Positions 27,874 through 38,759 of a stretch of DNA of 64,000 nt are shown here, piece by piece; position 1 is the first letter of the stretch; each line of letters opens with the position of its first letter. Both the position numbers and the translations under genes were made by a program. Origin of the DNA: Halocaridina rubra (Eukaryota; Arthropoda; Malacostraca; Decapoda; Atyidae); NCBI GenBank assembly GCA_037179515.1, contig JAXCGZ010022671.1, forward strand, positions 1-64,000, given 5' to 3'. The notes below the pieces were generated by a model, which ran no database searches, was not told the origin of the DNA, and was given only the letters and a program-made list of their open reading frames with translations.

Positions 27874-28007
27874 ATAACCCTCTTGATTGTGGTTGCGACA
27901 TAGCGTGGCTCATTGCTAATTCAACTTTCTTAGGGCTTGTTGAAGCAACATGTCTGGATGGTACTCCTATCCAGGAATTAGATCCAGCGGACTTTATCGA
28001 CTGTTGA
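27874..28007 (+). CDS. LRR-protein gene, last coding exon (LRR C-terminal cap)
   Basis: Begins after a pyrimidine-rich acceptor (atttcag, AG at 27872-27873). Joined to 27107 it keeps frame and makes VENNPLDCGCDIAWLIA. It then reads ATCLDGTPIQELDPADFIDC and stops at TGA, 28005-28007. The NPLDCGCDIAWL ... C ... C pattern is an LRRCT cap, with paired cysteines closing the solenoid. Decapod proteins annotated as oplophorus-luciferin 2-monooxygenase non-catalytic subunit-like end in this way, so I assign that group. The function is inferred only as a secreted or extracellular LRR protein. No lesion is visible. Confidence 0.75.
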
Positions 28008-28052
28008 ATGTATTTTTCCTTTTATTTTACGGTTCTTTATGAAGAATTTTAT

Positions 28053-28058
28053 AATAAA
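28053..28058 (+). terminator. Poly(A) signal of the LRR gene
   Basis: AATAAA 46 bp after the stop codon, in AT-rich 3' UTR sequence; the expected position for a short 3' UTR. Confidence 0.6.
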
Positions 28059-28139
28059 ATTATGTACATAAAGTATCAAAATAAGTTTGGTAATAATCTT
28101 TCATAGCAGTCAGTTGGATGTGCATAACCTTTTAGTAGA

Positions 28140-28305
28140 ATAAAGTGGGAATTATAATGCTAGAACTGGACCTCTAGATGTATGGGACCCAGGTGCAAAA
28201 GAAAAATCTCTTGACATTAAATTATCAACAGAGAATATAGTAGTTGGCTTAAGATCAAGAGGAAATTATTCCCAGTATGCTAAGCACTTTTTCTATATTT
28301 TATAA
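28140..28305 (+). other. Possible exon-like fragment, discoidin (F5/8C)-like
   Basis: The open frame reads NYNARTGPLDVWDPGAKEK, then SLDIKLSTENIVVGLRSRGN and YSQYAKHFFYIL before a stop. The W...P...I-L...V.GL...G.Y.QY pattern resembles the middle of an F5/8 type C (discoidin) domain. The flanking splice sites are weak and the match is short. It could be a lost exon, a pseudogene piece or chance. I have no firm function. Confidence 0.35.
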
Positions 28306-28495
28306 TCTCATTTTATAAATCATGATGGCTGGGTCAAATCAGTTTATTTAGAATTGTACATGATACAACACGATTACTATATAGTTTCATAATTAGAAAA
28401 AGCATAAATATAGCCCCCAAGAAATGACGATGCTTATATTATGTAAGTGTTTTGTGCGCAATAAACATAGCTAGAATGATGTCGATTCTCTTCCC

Positions 28496-28498
28496 TTA
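28496..28498. repeat. Target-site duplication (left) of Harbinger element
   Basis: TTA, the standard 3-bp duplication of PIF/Harbinger elements. It is repeated at 34935-34937. Confidence 0.75.
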
Positions 28499-28677
28499 AG
28501 ACCCCCATAAACTATCAGCCATGATTGCACAATCATGGTGATTGCGCAAACAGTTCAATCATTGGTTTTGGCCACACGCTAGTGATGAGATTGTGCAATA
28601 ATCAGCTGTCGTGTGCTTCATCCAGTCAAGATGAGTAGGGAGGCTGAATTATTGCCATTGTCCTTGCCCTTGAGGGC

Positions 28678-28932
28678 ATGGAACCAATGAAGAAAAGGAG
28701 AAGAAAGGTGTGCATAAAGGATTGGCTTAAGAAAAGGAATGCATTTACTCACAAAACCTTCTACAAGAACTTCTAATCTCTTCTCCTGTAGACTACAAGA
28801 ATTTCCCACGTATGGACAAGGAAGCATTCATTGATTTGCTGGGAATGGTTACGCCACTCATACGGAAGGTGAACACAAAGATGAGAGATGCAATATCTGC
28901 AAGTGAAAGGCTTTCCAGTACTATACGGTTTT
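28678..28932 (+). pseudogene. Harbinger transposase, N-terminal part
   Basis: Starts MEPMKKRRRKVCIKDWLKKR, then NAFTHKTF. After a one-base frameshift it reads LLQELLISSPVDYKNFPRM and AFIDLLGMVTPLIRK, then MRDAISASERLSSTIRF. These are the conserved N-terminal blocks of HARBI1-like nucleases. It breaks at 28932 where a LINE is inserted and resumes at 30345. Confidence 0.75.
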
Positions 28933-30340
28933 ATTTTTTTTTATGAGTGTGACACCGGGACAGGCAGAAACAGCCTCATCAATAAAAGCCCGGGCAAGAG
29001 AAAATACCAAGATGAAGGAAAAGAAAAAGGTTAAGGACAAGGCAGAGATGAGGTAATGTCACACAAAGGAAAACGACAGACAGAAAAAACTGTCAAAGTA
29101 CAGAGGAACCAGAGATATGGAGGACTAGGCTCTGAGATGATGATAAATCTGCTCTTTGAAGGATGAAAGGTCATTAAAATTAGGAAAGACAGAAGGAGGA
29201 AGAGAGTTCCAGAGTCTGGAGGTAGATGGGAAAAAGCATTCGCTGCACTGACCAATCCGCGAGCTGCAAGTTTCCACAGAGTACCTGTGAGACTAGGCCG
29301 CTTGGCGAGTGTTATGCGGCCTCGGCAGTGGGGGAGGGATGCAACTAGCCAACTCATCAGAGTAGTGATGGAAGTAGAGATAGAAAAGAGAAAGGGAGAT
29401 ATCTTACGGCGAAGAGAGAGATAACCCAGATTAGAGGTTAGAGAAAGATCACTAATGAGTCTGACTTCCTTAGATTCAACCCTATCAAGGAGATAAGCAT
29501 AAGAAGAAGCACCCCATATGTGTGAGCAGCATTATAAGCAGGGTCGGAGAAGACCTTTGTAAATTTTAAGTAACTGCAAAGAGGAAAAGTAATAACGAAA
29601 ATGAAACAAAGCCCCAATTTTTTGGGTGAAGATTTAGAAATTTGGACTATGTGATTCCTCCAAGACAAGTTAGAGGCTATATGGATTCCTAATATGTTGA
29701 TAGAGTTAAGAGGGTAAATTTCGTTAGTGTCAAAGACAATAGGGTTATCAGGAGGAGAAGAAGATAAAGAGATATCCAGAAATTGTGTCTTGGAGGCATT
29801 GAACTTAATTAAATTTTGATTTCCCCACTCAGATACTCTCTGCAAATCGGACTTAAGAGTAGAAGAAAGAGTGATACAAGATTGATTACAAGTAACAGAT
29901 GAAGTTTGTGAAGAAAAGGCAGAGGAAAAGTGAAGGGCAGAATCATCAACAAAGGTATGAGGAAAAGAGGAAGATGGGGATTGTAGAAGATCATTGATGA
30001 AAAGAAGGAACAGATGAGGAGAAAGAACAGAGCCCTGTGGAACACCCCTGGTAACAGAGAAAGGGCTAGATGACGTGCCATCAACAACTACAGATATAAA
30101 ATGGTCAGTAAGAAAACTGGAAATCAGAGAACAGAAAGAAGGGGTAAAGCCATAGGCAGGGAGTTTGGCCAACAAAGCCTTGTGCCAGACTCTGTCAAAA
30201 GCCTTAGAGATATCAAGGGCGACGTCAAAGGATTCCCCATAATTCCTCAGAGAAGATGACCATACATGAGTAAGATAGGACAGGAGATCACCAGTGGATC
30301 TTGCCTTGCGGAAGCTGTACTGATGATTGGAGATCAATTG
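28933..30340 (-). mobile_element. Jockey-like LINE, 5'-truncated, inserted in Harbinger
   Basis: A non-LTR element with an A-rich 3' tail at 28933-28945 and 3' UTR to about 29030. The RT frames are 29031-29357 and 29438-30337. The latter has HQYSFRKARSTGDLLSYL, DVALDISKAFDRVWHKALL (first Asp), VTRGVPQGSVLSPHLFLLFI and TFVDDSALHF (catalytic DD kept). It ends by frameshift before the C-terminal part. The same family gives the fragment at 2306-3110. Confidence 0.85.
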
Positions 30341-30344
30341 AGGA

Positions 30345-30441
30345 CCTGAAATTCACCACAGCTATATCTGGACAGAGCCTTGGACATATAATCATACAGA
30401 CTTGTAGTGCTATTGCCTCTGTGCTGAAGGAGAGTATTAAG
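30345..30441 (+). pseudogene. Harbinger transposase, segment after LINE insertion
   Basis: Reads EDLKFTTAISGQSLGHIII then QTCSAIASVLKESIK, the block that follows RF.ATG.S in HARBI1-like proteins. It ends at a GT donor (30442). Its partner acceptor is at 33418-33419; joining gives ESIK-IPQTEDEW in frame, as expected for the family. Confidence 0.75.
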
Positions 30442-30593
30442 GTAGGGGTAATAATACAAAGATCATGCCGCATATGATATAATATGATTACTAAGATTAT
30501 CATTGTACAATGCAAGCAATACAACGGTAAGTTCTTGGTTAATAACTTGTAGGCTGCAATGTAAACTAACTGGAAAAAAAATCAATAATTGTG

Positions 30594-32787
30594 CAGTCAT
30601 ATCTCTAGTCACGAATTTAACCCATTCCTAAACACTGTTCGTGGGGTGATTTGTCCGTGGGGCGAGTCCCCTTCAGTTAAAACGTTAGGTAACTGTTCAG
30701 GTACAGGCTGTATTTCTGGTGTTTTCTCTCTATGCTCTCTTTTGGAAGGTGGGTCTCTGACTAATGGCACAAGAAAACGATCCAGAGAAATGTGTCTCTT
30801 TGCCGATATAGTTCCTTAAGTGAGACATTACACTAAAATGTTCACTGCTCTGTTGCTCACAGTTTTGTCTGGGTGATGATTCTCAACAAAAGCCTGCACC
30901 TCAGTCCACTTACTATTTATGTCTTTAAGTTTTTCACTGGATATTTTTATCCTATCAACTCCCTCCTCCGATGGCTGATTCTTCTAGAAAGTCTTCACTG
31001 TTCAAGTAGAAACTTTATTAGTTCTTCGGTGCTGAGTTCTTGTTTGTGATCCTCTACCAGTTCCTCCACAACCTCCTCATTTACCTCCAAGCCAAAATTT
31101 TTGCCAGTGGCCTAAATTTCGATCACAATTTTGATAACTGACTCCTGCTTGAAGCCATCAATGTCTCATTCAACCACACAACCAGCCAGGCAGAGTTCAA
31201 CGTGTGGTATGAGTCCTCCTTCCATACCTTGTCAATGATGCCAATGCAGTGGAGGATATTAAAGTGGTCTTTCCAGAATTCACGAAGGGTCAAATCCGTG
31301 TCGGTGGTGACCTGGAAACACCTGGCAAAAAGACCCTTCGCATAGACTTTCTTAGAATTAGAAATCACTTGTTGGTTCATAGGGTGGAGAAGAGGAGTGG
31401 TGTTTGGAGGCAGAAATTTGCCTATTATGAAGTCGTATTCTTGAGCAAGGTCTTCTTCCAGACCTGGAGGATGGGCAGGAGCATTATCCATTAGGAGGAG
31501 ACACTAAAGGGGCAAATCTCTTTCTTCAAGATATCTCTTCACAATTGGCACGAACACTTCAATCAGCCACTCTATAATTAAAATCTATGTGACCCAAGCC
31601 TTTGGATTTGACCTCCACATTACCGGAAGACTAGCCTTCAGCATGTTATTTTGCTTAAAAATGCCCAGATTTTCAGAGTGGTAAACTAAAGAGGCCTAAT
31701 TATGCAGTCCCCACTAGCAATAGCGCACAATAAAAGTGTAAGTCTGTCTTTCATTGGTTTATGGCCAGGCAGTGACTTCTCCTCTTGGGTTATATACGTT
31801 TTTTTAGGCATTTTCTTCCAAAAGAGTCTGGTTTCATCACAGTTAAAATCTTGTTGCAAAACATAAACTTTACTTTCTATAAATTTGGCGAATTCTTGCA
31901 CGTACACATCCACTGCCTTTTGGTCTTAACTAGCCGCCTCTCCATGCCTTATAACAGGATGAATCCCAGTTCGTTGACGAAATTTAGAAAAACCTGACTC
32001 TGCTAGCTTTAAATTTGTCAATTTTAATGCCACTCGGACTCGGAGTCCTTGCTACTAAATCGTGGTGTTTTTGTAAAGCCTTAGTGCATATTATGACCTA
32101 ACTAACACTATCTCCAGCCAGTTGTTTTTCATTTATTCAAACCAAAAATAACTTTTCTACCTCTTCTATCAACTGCGAGCTATTTTTTGTTAATATAGTC
32201 ATTGCTTTAGCCACATCAGCCACCTTAAAGATCTCTTTATTTTTCAAAATAGTACAGATGGTCGATTTCGCTTTGTCATACTGTGTGGTGAGATCAGAAA
32301 CACTCATACCGTTTTCATGCTTAGAAATTATTTCTTTCTTCGCTTTCATGATTAGAAATTATTTCCTTCTTCGTTTTCATGCTTAGAAATTATTTCTTTC
32401 TTCGTTTCCACTGTCACGCATCTAGGGTGTTTAACGCCATTGACACTTATGTACTTCACTTTATTAGGAGCCTTAATGTGGTCTAGTTTAAAGTAAAGCC
32501 AAAACAATTGAAAACTACAAAATAAGAATATGAACAAGCTACAAACAGAGTGCGAACGAATGACACAGCATGGGCACCAATGCAGAACTGAGAGCCACCA
32601 TGTGGTCGCCCGGTTGAGCGGGAATGTAGTTGCCTGGGCGAATGTGGTCGCCAGGCCGGATGAGCATGTATATGCATGTTCAGGACTCGAGGGTTTGTAC
32701 GGGGGACGATGCAGAATTTGTTCATAAATAGTGTTTGTGCTGCGATTTGTTTATGGGGGGGGGAATTTGTGGGACAAGGGTCCACTG
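30594..32787 (-). mobile_element. Tigger/pogo-type DNA transposon in Harbinger intron
   Basis: The right edge on minus begins CAGTGGACCCTTGTCCCAC and is followed outside by TA, the target duplication of Tc1/mariner-group elements. The left edge has CAGTCATATCTC; the flanking dinucleotide is TG rather than TA, so that edge is less certain. It encodes a degraded Tigger transposase on minus. The remaining intron sequence at 30442-30593 and 32790-33417 holds nothing I recognise. Confidence 0.7.
31123..32445 (-). pseudogene. Tigger-like transposase, defective
   Basis: The N-terminal CENP-B-type helix-turn-helix is VETKKEIISKHENGMSVSDL then TTQYDKAKSTICTILKNKE, with a duplicated 5' stretch near 32310-32405. 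The DDE part is DFNCDETRLFWKKMP (first Asp) and LLLMDNAPAHPPGLEED (second Asp). The third block, PNTTPLLHPMNQQVI, should read PMDQ. The codon at 31375-31377 is AAC, so the third catalytic Asp is Asn. Multiple stops separate the pieces. Inactive. Confidence 0.75.
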
Positions 32788-33419
32788 TACTTTAATATTG
32801 CCATCCACTTAATGATTACCTACAGTGCAAGAATCTTTGTGAAATAAAAACTGATGGAAACTATGCTGTGCATTATCATTTACTGACGTATGTGTACGAA
32901 GGGGAATAACATGTTCTTGAACAATGGGTGGTGGTATATCAGTCCCCATGGAAGAGCTTGATGCAGTGTAAGGTAAAATGACAGGAATAGGCGTGGAGAT
33001 ACTACTTGGTACAAAACTGCCCTCATTAACTTAATAGAGTGATGGTGCAATGTCCCTAGCCGACCCTCAAACAAGATATCATTGATACCTTTCCTTGCAT
33101 ATATTTGTTGATCGGCACTCAGATTTTTAAATTCTTGAGCCCAACTCTTTGCCAACACATCAATGGCATTTTAACTTTGCTGAAGACGACTGTATGCGTG
33201 TGACAGAAGTTCATTGCATTTAGCTTTTATGTCTATCTTCCTTTTATTGTTGGATTAGCTTGCCACCATCTTTTGTGCTTGAACACGTATGTCAGCATGG
33301 GAGGTATTCGGTTCCTCCAGAAGGGAACAGTATTGTCAGACATTCATGAGGATGGAATATTTAATGCTTAAAAGTCTAGTAGGCGTATCCCTTAAATCAT
33401 TTCTGCTTCCCATTCACAG

Positions 33420-34160
33420 ATACCACAGACTGAAGATGAATGGGTGGACGTATCTGATGCATTTGAAAGGACATGGCAGTTTCTGCATTGTATTGGGGCC
33501 ATCTATGGGAAACATGTACAGATTACCAAACCCAATGGTTCAGGTTCAGATTACTACAATTATAAGCACATATTGAGTCAATACAAATGGCTGTTGTTAA
33601 TGAAAATTATGAATTTATATTGGTAGAATTTGTTACAAATGGTAGGGTTTCTGATGATGGTGTATTTGCTAACACTAAATTTTGTAAACAGTTGAAAGAC
33701 AATACACTTCAAATGCCTGAACCAACCTCTCTGCCTGGATGTCATGATATTGTGTCATATGTTTTCGTGGGAGACAATGCCTTACCATTAATGGACAACC
33801 TAATTAAGCCTTATGCTTCAAAAAACCTCACCAAAAGCACAAGACATTTACAATTATCGAGTGTCATGAGCACAACATGTTGAAAATGCATTTGAGATAA
33901 TGGCATCATGATTTAGGGTTCTTCTATCTATAATCAATGTATGTCCAACCAAAGCTTCAACAATAGTGTTGGCTCCCTGTTATCTACATAACTACCTGCG
34001 CAAAAGACAAATACAGGCATATTTAAAAGCAAACTGGGTATCTGACAGACAGCCTCTTCCACTGGCAACAACACCTGTATGCAATGCAACTTCATCAGGT
34101 AAGGATATACGGGATAAATTGTGTCACTATTTCAATAACACTGGATCCGGACCATGGTAG
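33420..34160 (+). pseudogene. Harbinger transposase, DDE catalytic part
   Basis: After the acceptor, IPQTEDEWVDVSDAF then LHCIGAIYGKHVQITKPNGS (the usual IDGKH is IYGKH, so the first catalytic Asp is lost) and GSDYYNYK. A frameshift leads to MAVVNENYEFILVEF, then NGRVSDDGVFANTKF and DIVSYVFVGDNALPLMDN. A further shift reaches HVENAFEIMAS, where RFRV is broken by a stop, and the C-terminal tail ends at 34160. This is the nuclease that would cut at the element ends. Confidence 0.8.
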
Positions 34161-34309
34161 GAATCAAGGAGTATGAGATGTGAGTGAGTTAGCATACATA
34201 TTGTACAGTATATGGTGAGTCAGTATTGTTAGTTTTGTGTAAAAAGTACAATAATATTATGATATTGGAATGGTCGACAATGTTCTGCTGTTGAAATGAA
34301 TTTGCATGA

Positions 34310-34735
34310 CTATTTAGTACTTACTGGGTCATCCAATAAAGTATCATGATTGTTTCCCTCTTCTTCATTGTCCATGCTTGAGATTCCTTCCTGTTGCACT
34401 TCCTGGTCTCGAAGAAATTCGAGGCTATTGTAGTACCACAGGGAGGATCTGTAGATATCCTTGATCCCAGCTTCTGATTTCTCACTAGCTAACACTTTCT
34501 TTAATTCCCTTCGGTAGTTGGACTGGAAGGCACTGATCTTCTCTGTGACCATACTACGGGTCGCATTAGGGTCTATTTCATTTAGTTTTTCTACTAATTT
34601 ATTGTAGCATTCCCCTTTCAAATTTCTGTCTTTGTGATGATCACATTTGATCTTTTACAATGCTGGGAAACTTCGATGTAGTTCAAGGAATTTCCGCCCT
34701 AACTCTTGAGTGTCCTGTGTACTCACAATGGCTGG
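34310..34735 (-). pseudogene. Harbinger MADF/Myb-like DNA-binding protein
   Basis: On minus: TQELGRKFLELHRSFPAL, a stop where Trp is expected, KIKCDHHKDRNLKGECYNKL, IDPNATRSMVTEKISAFQSN, YRRELKKVLASEKSEAG, then LWYYNSLEFLRDQEV and an acidic tail. This matches the MADF-type partner that helps PIF/Harbinger nuclease find its ends. It is convergent with the nuclease gene. The open part alone is 34310-34621. Confidence 0.7.
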
Positions 34736-34934
34736 TGGTGGAAAACTAATGTATTTGCTCAATCATTGCCACACACTGTCAATCTTGATTGGGCAAGTGT
34801 CATGATTGGGCGTCTAAACATCAAACCATGTTGGACCCTCTTCAATCATCTTCATTCATTTGTGCAATCCTTCAATCATACTCACACACTATTTATATGA
34901 TTGCGCAATTATGACTGATAGTGTATGAGCGCCA

Positions 34935-34937
34935 TTA
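34935..34937. repeat. Target-site duplication (right) of Harbinger element
   Basis: TTA, matching 28496-28498. Confidence 0.75.
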
Positions 34938-35169
34938 GAGACCACCTTGTATTAAATAATATGGTTGCAGCAGCTGTGGGATAACCATAATATTTTGTAA
35001 GGTTGAATAAGAAATTAAAAGTAACTAACGTAAATAGTCAATGCTTTGTTTCATCATGTGTATGTGATTAATTGCCTTCCTAGTGGGCTTCTTCTAATGT
35101 CTAATTCCCCCCCCCCCCATCCTATCCCATTATATCGTCGTATCTCGTGTTTCAGAGCCGAGGCTAACG

Positions 35170-35920
35170 GTGGGTCGAGAGAATGGTGACTGATGTACCT
35201 TTGTATGCCCCTTCCCCCAGTAGGCTGTTTCTTAGTGGTGCCAGTAAGGATGTCTGGAGATCATTCCGACAAAAATACAAGTTGTTTCTAAATGCCACCA
35301 CATAATAAAACAACTTGCATAATTTGAAATCGGATTGCTGCTCATAACTTGCGGAGATGAGCTGCTGGATGTCAACAATGCAATAAATTTTCCCCCTCCC
35401 AATGATCCAGATGCAGCAGACTCCTCGCAAGTAATGTATTATCTTCTGTTCTTGCTAAATTTGAAGTGTACTTTGGTCCAAAAAATGATAAATTAGCGGC
35501 ATGCTATAAAGTTAGAAAGATAAATACATATACAGGTGTCTGTGGAATCCTACATTATTGGACATAAGATTCTAAATTATAGTACGATTATGATAACGAA
35601 AAAGACAAACCTCTTGGAGATAAATTTGTATACAAATGTAGGAATCATGACTTGAGAAAAACTTCTCCGATGCTGAAAATTTAAACCTGAAGAAAATTAT
35701 TGACATTCATACAAATTTTCAAACTTTACAAATGTAGATGTACATTTATTAAGAGAACAAAAGTGATACAGTACAAACGCTGAGTTGGATGCCTAGATAG
35801 CACAGTGTAAGCTTTTTAGGAAAAAAAAAAAAGTTTTGTGACCCAAGTGGTGAAGGTAAAAGTTTAAGAAAGTGTAAATTTTGTGAATTATAATCCCATG
35901 CATGATAAGATAATATTTGC
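35170..35920 (+). pseudogene. Gag of Ty3/gypsy element 2
   Basis: Fragments in several frames: ASKDVWRSFRQKYKLFLNAT, GDELLDVNNAINFPPPNDP, AKFEVYFGPKNDKLAACYK, and a degraded knuckle KCKFCEL...H. The spacing and order match invertebrate gypsy gag proteins. Too broken to be translated. Confidence 0.6.
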
Positions 35921-35949
35921 TGCAGTGGAAATTAATGAAAAATAGTGAC

Positions 35950-36837
35950 TTTTCAAGTCGACAGTGGTGCCAGTATTAATATAATACCTATTTAGTATGT
36001 ACCTAAGCACATTTTAAGCTATTCTGATACTATGCTTGAGGCCTGATTGTCCTCATCTGTGCAACCCATTGGTAAGTGTAAAATTAACATAAGAAATTGT
36101 AAAAATAAGAAAAAATACTTAATGGGATTTTTTGTTATTGATGAAAAGTATACACTTCTCTTAGGTAAGAAAACGTCGACACTAATGAGTCTCATTACAG
36201 TGTGGTATGAGAAAATTTGTGCCGTAAATTACTTTCTCTAAGTGCTGATGTTTTTAGCTATGAGTTAGGAGCTCATCCATATTATGTTCATATAACTATT
36301 AACAGTTATGTGCAGTCTATTGCCATAACTTCATGCAGACTTCCAGTTAGTCAAGAGGAAATGGTAAAAAAAATTCTTGAAAGGATGAAAAAGAAAAATT
36401 TTGTATGTAATACTGATGAATCAACAGAGTGGGTTAGCAAACTAGTCACTGCAACAAGGAATACTGGGGATGCAAGGAGGTGTATAGACCTACAAATTTT
36501 TATTAATCCCTAAGGCAAGAGTTCCACCCAAAACCTATTTTAGATGATGTATTAAATGAACTATCAAATGCTGACATTTTTTTTCTAGCGATGATATTAA
36601 AAAGAGCTATTGGCTGGTTACTACTTTTCAAATGCAATTGGGTAGATATAGATGAGTAAAGTTGCCATTTGGCTTGGCTGTAAGTAGTAAAATATTTCAA
36701 AAGACACATGAAATGACATTTGATGGTTTGGAAGGTATTGTATGTGAAGCTGATGATATTTTAGTATATGGTATTATTGATAATCATGAGCAGGCTGAGT
36801 GAGACCATGGTAATAAATTTTATTAATTGTTAAGTAG
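35950..36837 (+). pseudogene. Protease and RT N-terminal half, Ty3/gypsy element 2
   Basis: FQVDSGASINIIP is the aspartic protease active site (DSGA), with the partner strand LMGFFVIDEKYTLLLGKK. RT begins around GAHPYYVHITINSYVQ, then LPVSQEEMVKKILERMKKK. Later LPFGLAVSSKIFQKTH and VCEADDILVYG give an intact DD pair. The TSD of the hAT element follows. Confidence 0.75.
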
Positions 36838-36845
36838 ATGTAGAG
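36838..36845. repeat. Target-site duplication (left) of hAT element
   Basis: ATGTAGAG, repeated exactly at 38752-38759; 8 bp is the hAT-family size. Confidence 0.85.
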
Positions 36846-37029
36846 CAAGTTGTTCCCAAACTTTTCCAGGCTGGCACCCCTTTGGCTTCCAGGTGGATAT
36901 TTAGTGCCCCCTCTCCCTCATACACATGCAAACACACACCTTTTTTGTTTTGGTATATTTAAAATTGAAAATATTAATAATAAACACAAAGATGTATATT
37001 ACAATAAAACCTAATTTAGCAAACCAATT

Positions 37030-37575
37030 TATTTAGCAGTTTTTGCTGTGTCCGCAACATGGAAGGGTAAATCAATATTTCACCAATAACCATAGTAACT
37101 TAGTTCATTGTCTTCACAATTATTGTTACTGGGATGGATGTGCTTGGTGCAGGGATATCAGCTTCTCAACATTAGACTGGAACTCACTAAGAAGTCATAT
37201 ATCCACACGTTCAGTAAATTTCAGTCTGTTTCTTTGCTTGGAAAGAAGCAAGGAGACTGCAATGAAGCCCAGTTCTACTAAATATGATGTTGGTAAGGTA
37301 ATAAAGTACATCGTGACCTTGTTCCACAGTACTGGATAGCATTAAGATATTTTTTTTGTAGCCAAAAATCTTGATATGAATTTTTAAACTTTAGCCTCAG
37401 CTCAATGTCATTTTGGATTGAAACAAGTTCTTTCTCTGCCACTCCTGTTTCCTAACTGTTGACATCTAAGAATGGTTTGATCACCCAGTCTGGTATTTTA
37501 AGCAATAAAAGATCCTGAAATCTCTCAAACATGTCTCTTTGCAACTCATCCAGATTGTTGTTGGCTATATGGTGC
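37030..37575 (-). pseudogene. hAT transposase C-terminal remnant
   Basis: The minus-strand frame reads [32 protein letters not shown], a stop, then VAEKELVSIQNDIELRLKFK and YQDFWLQKKY. This matches the region before the dimerisation domain of ZBED5-like hAT transposases. The region continues in other frames with AKKQTEI toward 37200. No full domain survives. Confidence 0.6.
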
Positions 37576-37684
37576 TGATACAAATCCATTTTTCAGATAT
37601 TCCACACTATATTGCCTACACTTCATTTTTGCTTGCCGTGTTGTGGCCGTACTTTAGTCTGGAACAAATAATAAAACTTGCAAG

Positions 37685-37848
<164 letters not shown>

Positions 37849-38751
37849 ATTTTTTTTCGCAGTAATACTTTGTTAATTTTATTTCTTATGATAGACTTCA
37901 ATGATGTGTTTATTATCGCATTCAAATATTAATGATCTATAATAAAATACTATTTTACATAAGTTATATTCTACCAAGAATTTGGTTTCGATACAATACC
38001 AAGTATTTTCCTGTGTAGTATTGGCAGTATCGAGTACCGATACAAAGTATTATGTTTGCCAGTATCAGTAATTATGAGTACGTTGGTGAAATTAACTTAT
38101 TTTTGAAAACCTCTGTTGATAACTTTTCCTATGATATTTGCAAATGCCACCTCCCATCACCACCTCCCTTAACCATCACCACCTCTCATCACCACATCCT
38201 TCTGGGAGTGAAGAGTGATAGTCACACAATCAAAGCCTTGGCACAGTAACACTTCCAAACCCTTTGCCATCTCTTTAACAATAGGCTACCACTCTGTTGC
38301 ATCTTTAGTATATTTTTGAATTCTGAGCATTACAGGATTGATATTTCTGTTAGTGCTTACAAAACTGAGCTGAAGTTTGGCTCTTGTAGTTGTCTGCTGA
38401 CTCTGTTCTCTGATATGGCTCGGCAGCGTGTTGTAACTGGTGTGTCACTGTACTTGTGTACACGTGTCAAGTAAAATTTCGGACTTTTGACTCCAACTAT
38501 TGACTACATAACAAAGCTATGCATTCATTTATAATTCTTATGCCAGTTTTATTCTTCATAAACTGCATACGCATTCCTTTACCTTAGTAGCTATGACATA
38601 ATTTGTCATTCAAATTTTGTAATAAACAAAAAGTTATTTAATAACTGCTCCCAATACCACCCTGTAACCCCCTACCACCCCCTTATGCATCACTACCCCA
38701 GGATCTGTCCTACACGCCCAGGGGGGAGTACTCCCCACATTGGAAATAGTG

Positions 38752-38759
38752 ATGTAGAG
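38752..38759. repeat. Target-site duplication (right) of hAT element
   Basis: ATGTAGAG, identical to 36838-36845. Confidence 0.85.

Larger units (their letters stand above)
28499..34934. mobile_element. PIF/Harbinger transposon with nested insertions
   Basis: Bounded by TTA duplications. The ends are imperfect terminal inverted repeats sharing CAT(A)A/CACTATCAG followed by CATRATTGCRCAATCAT, at the same distance from both edges. It carries a Harbinger nuclease gene on plus (28678-34160, interrupted) and a MADF-like gene on minus (34310-34735), the usual two-gene layout. A Jockey-like LINE and a Tigger element have inserted inside. Total 6.4 kb; without insertions about 2.8 kb. Confidence 0.8.
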
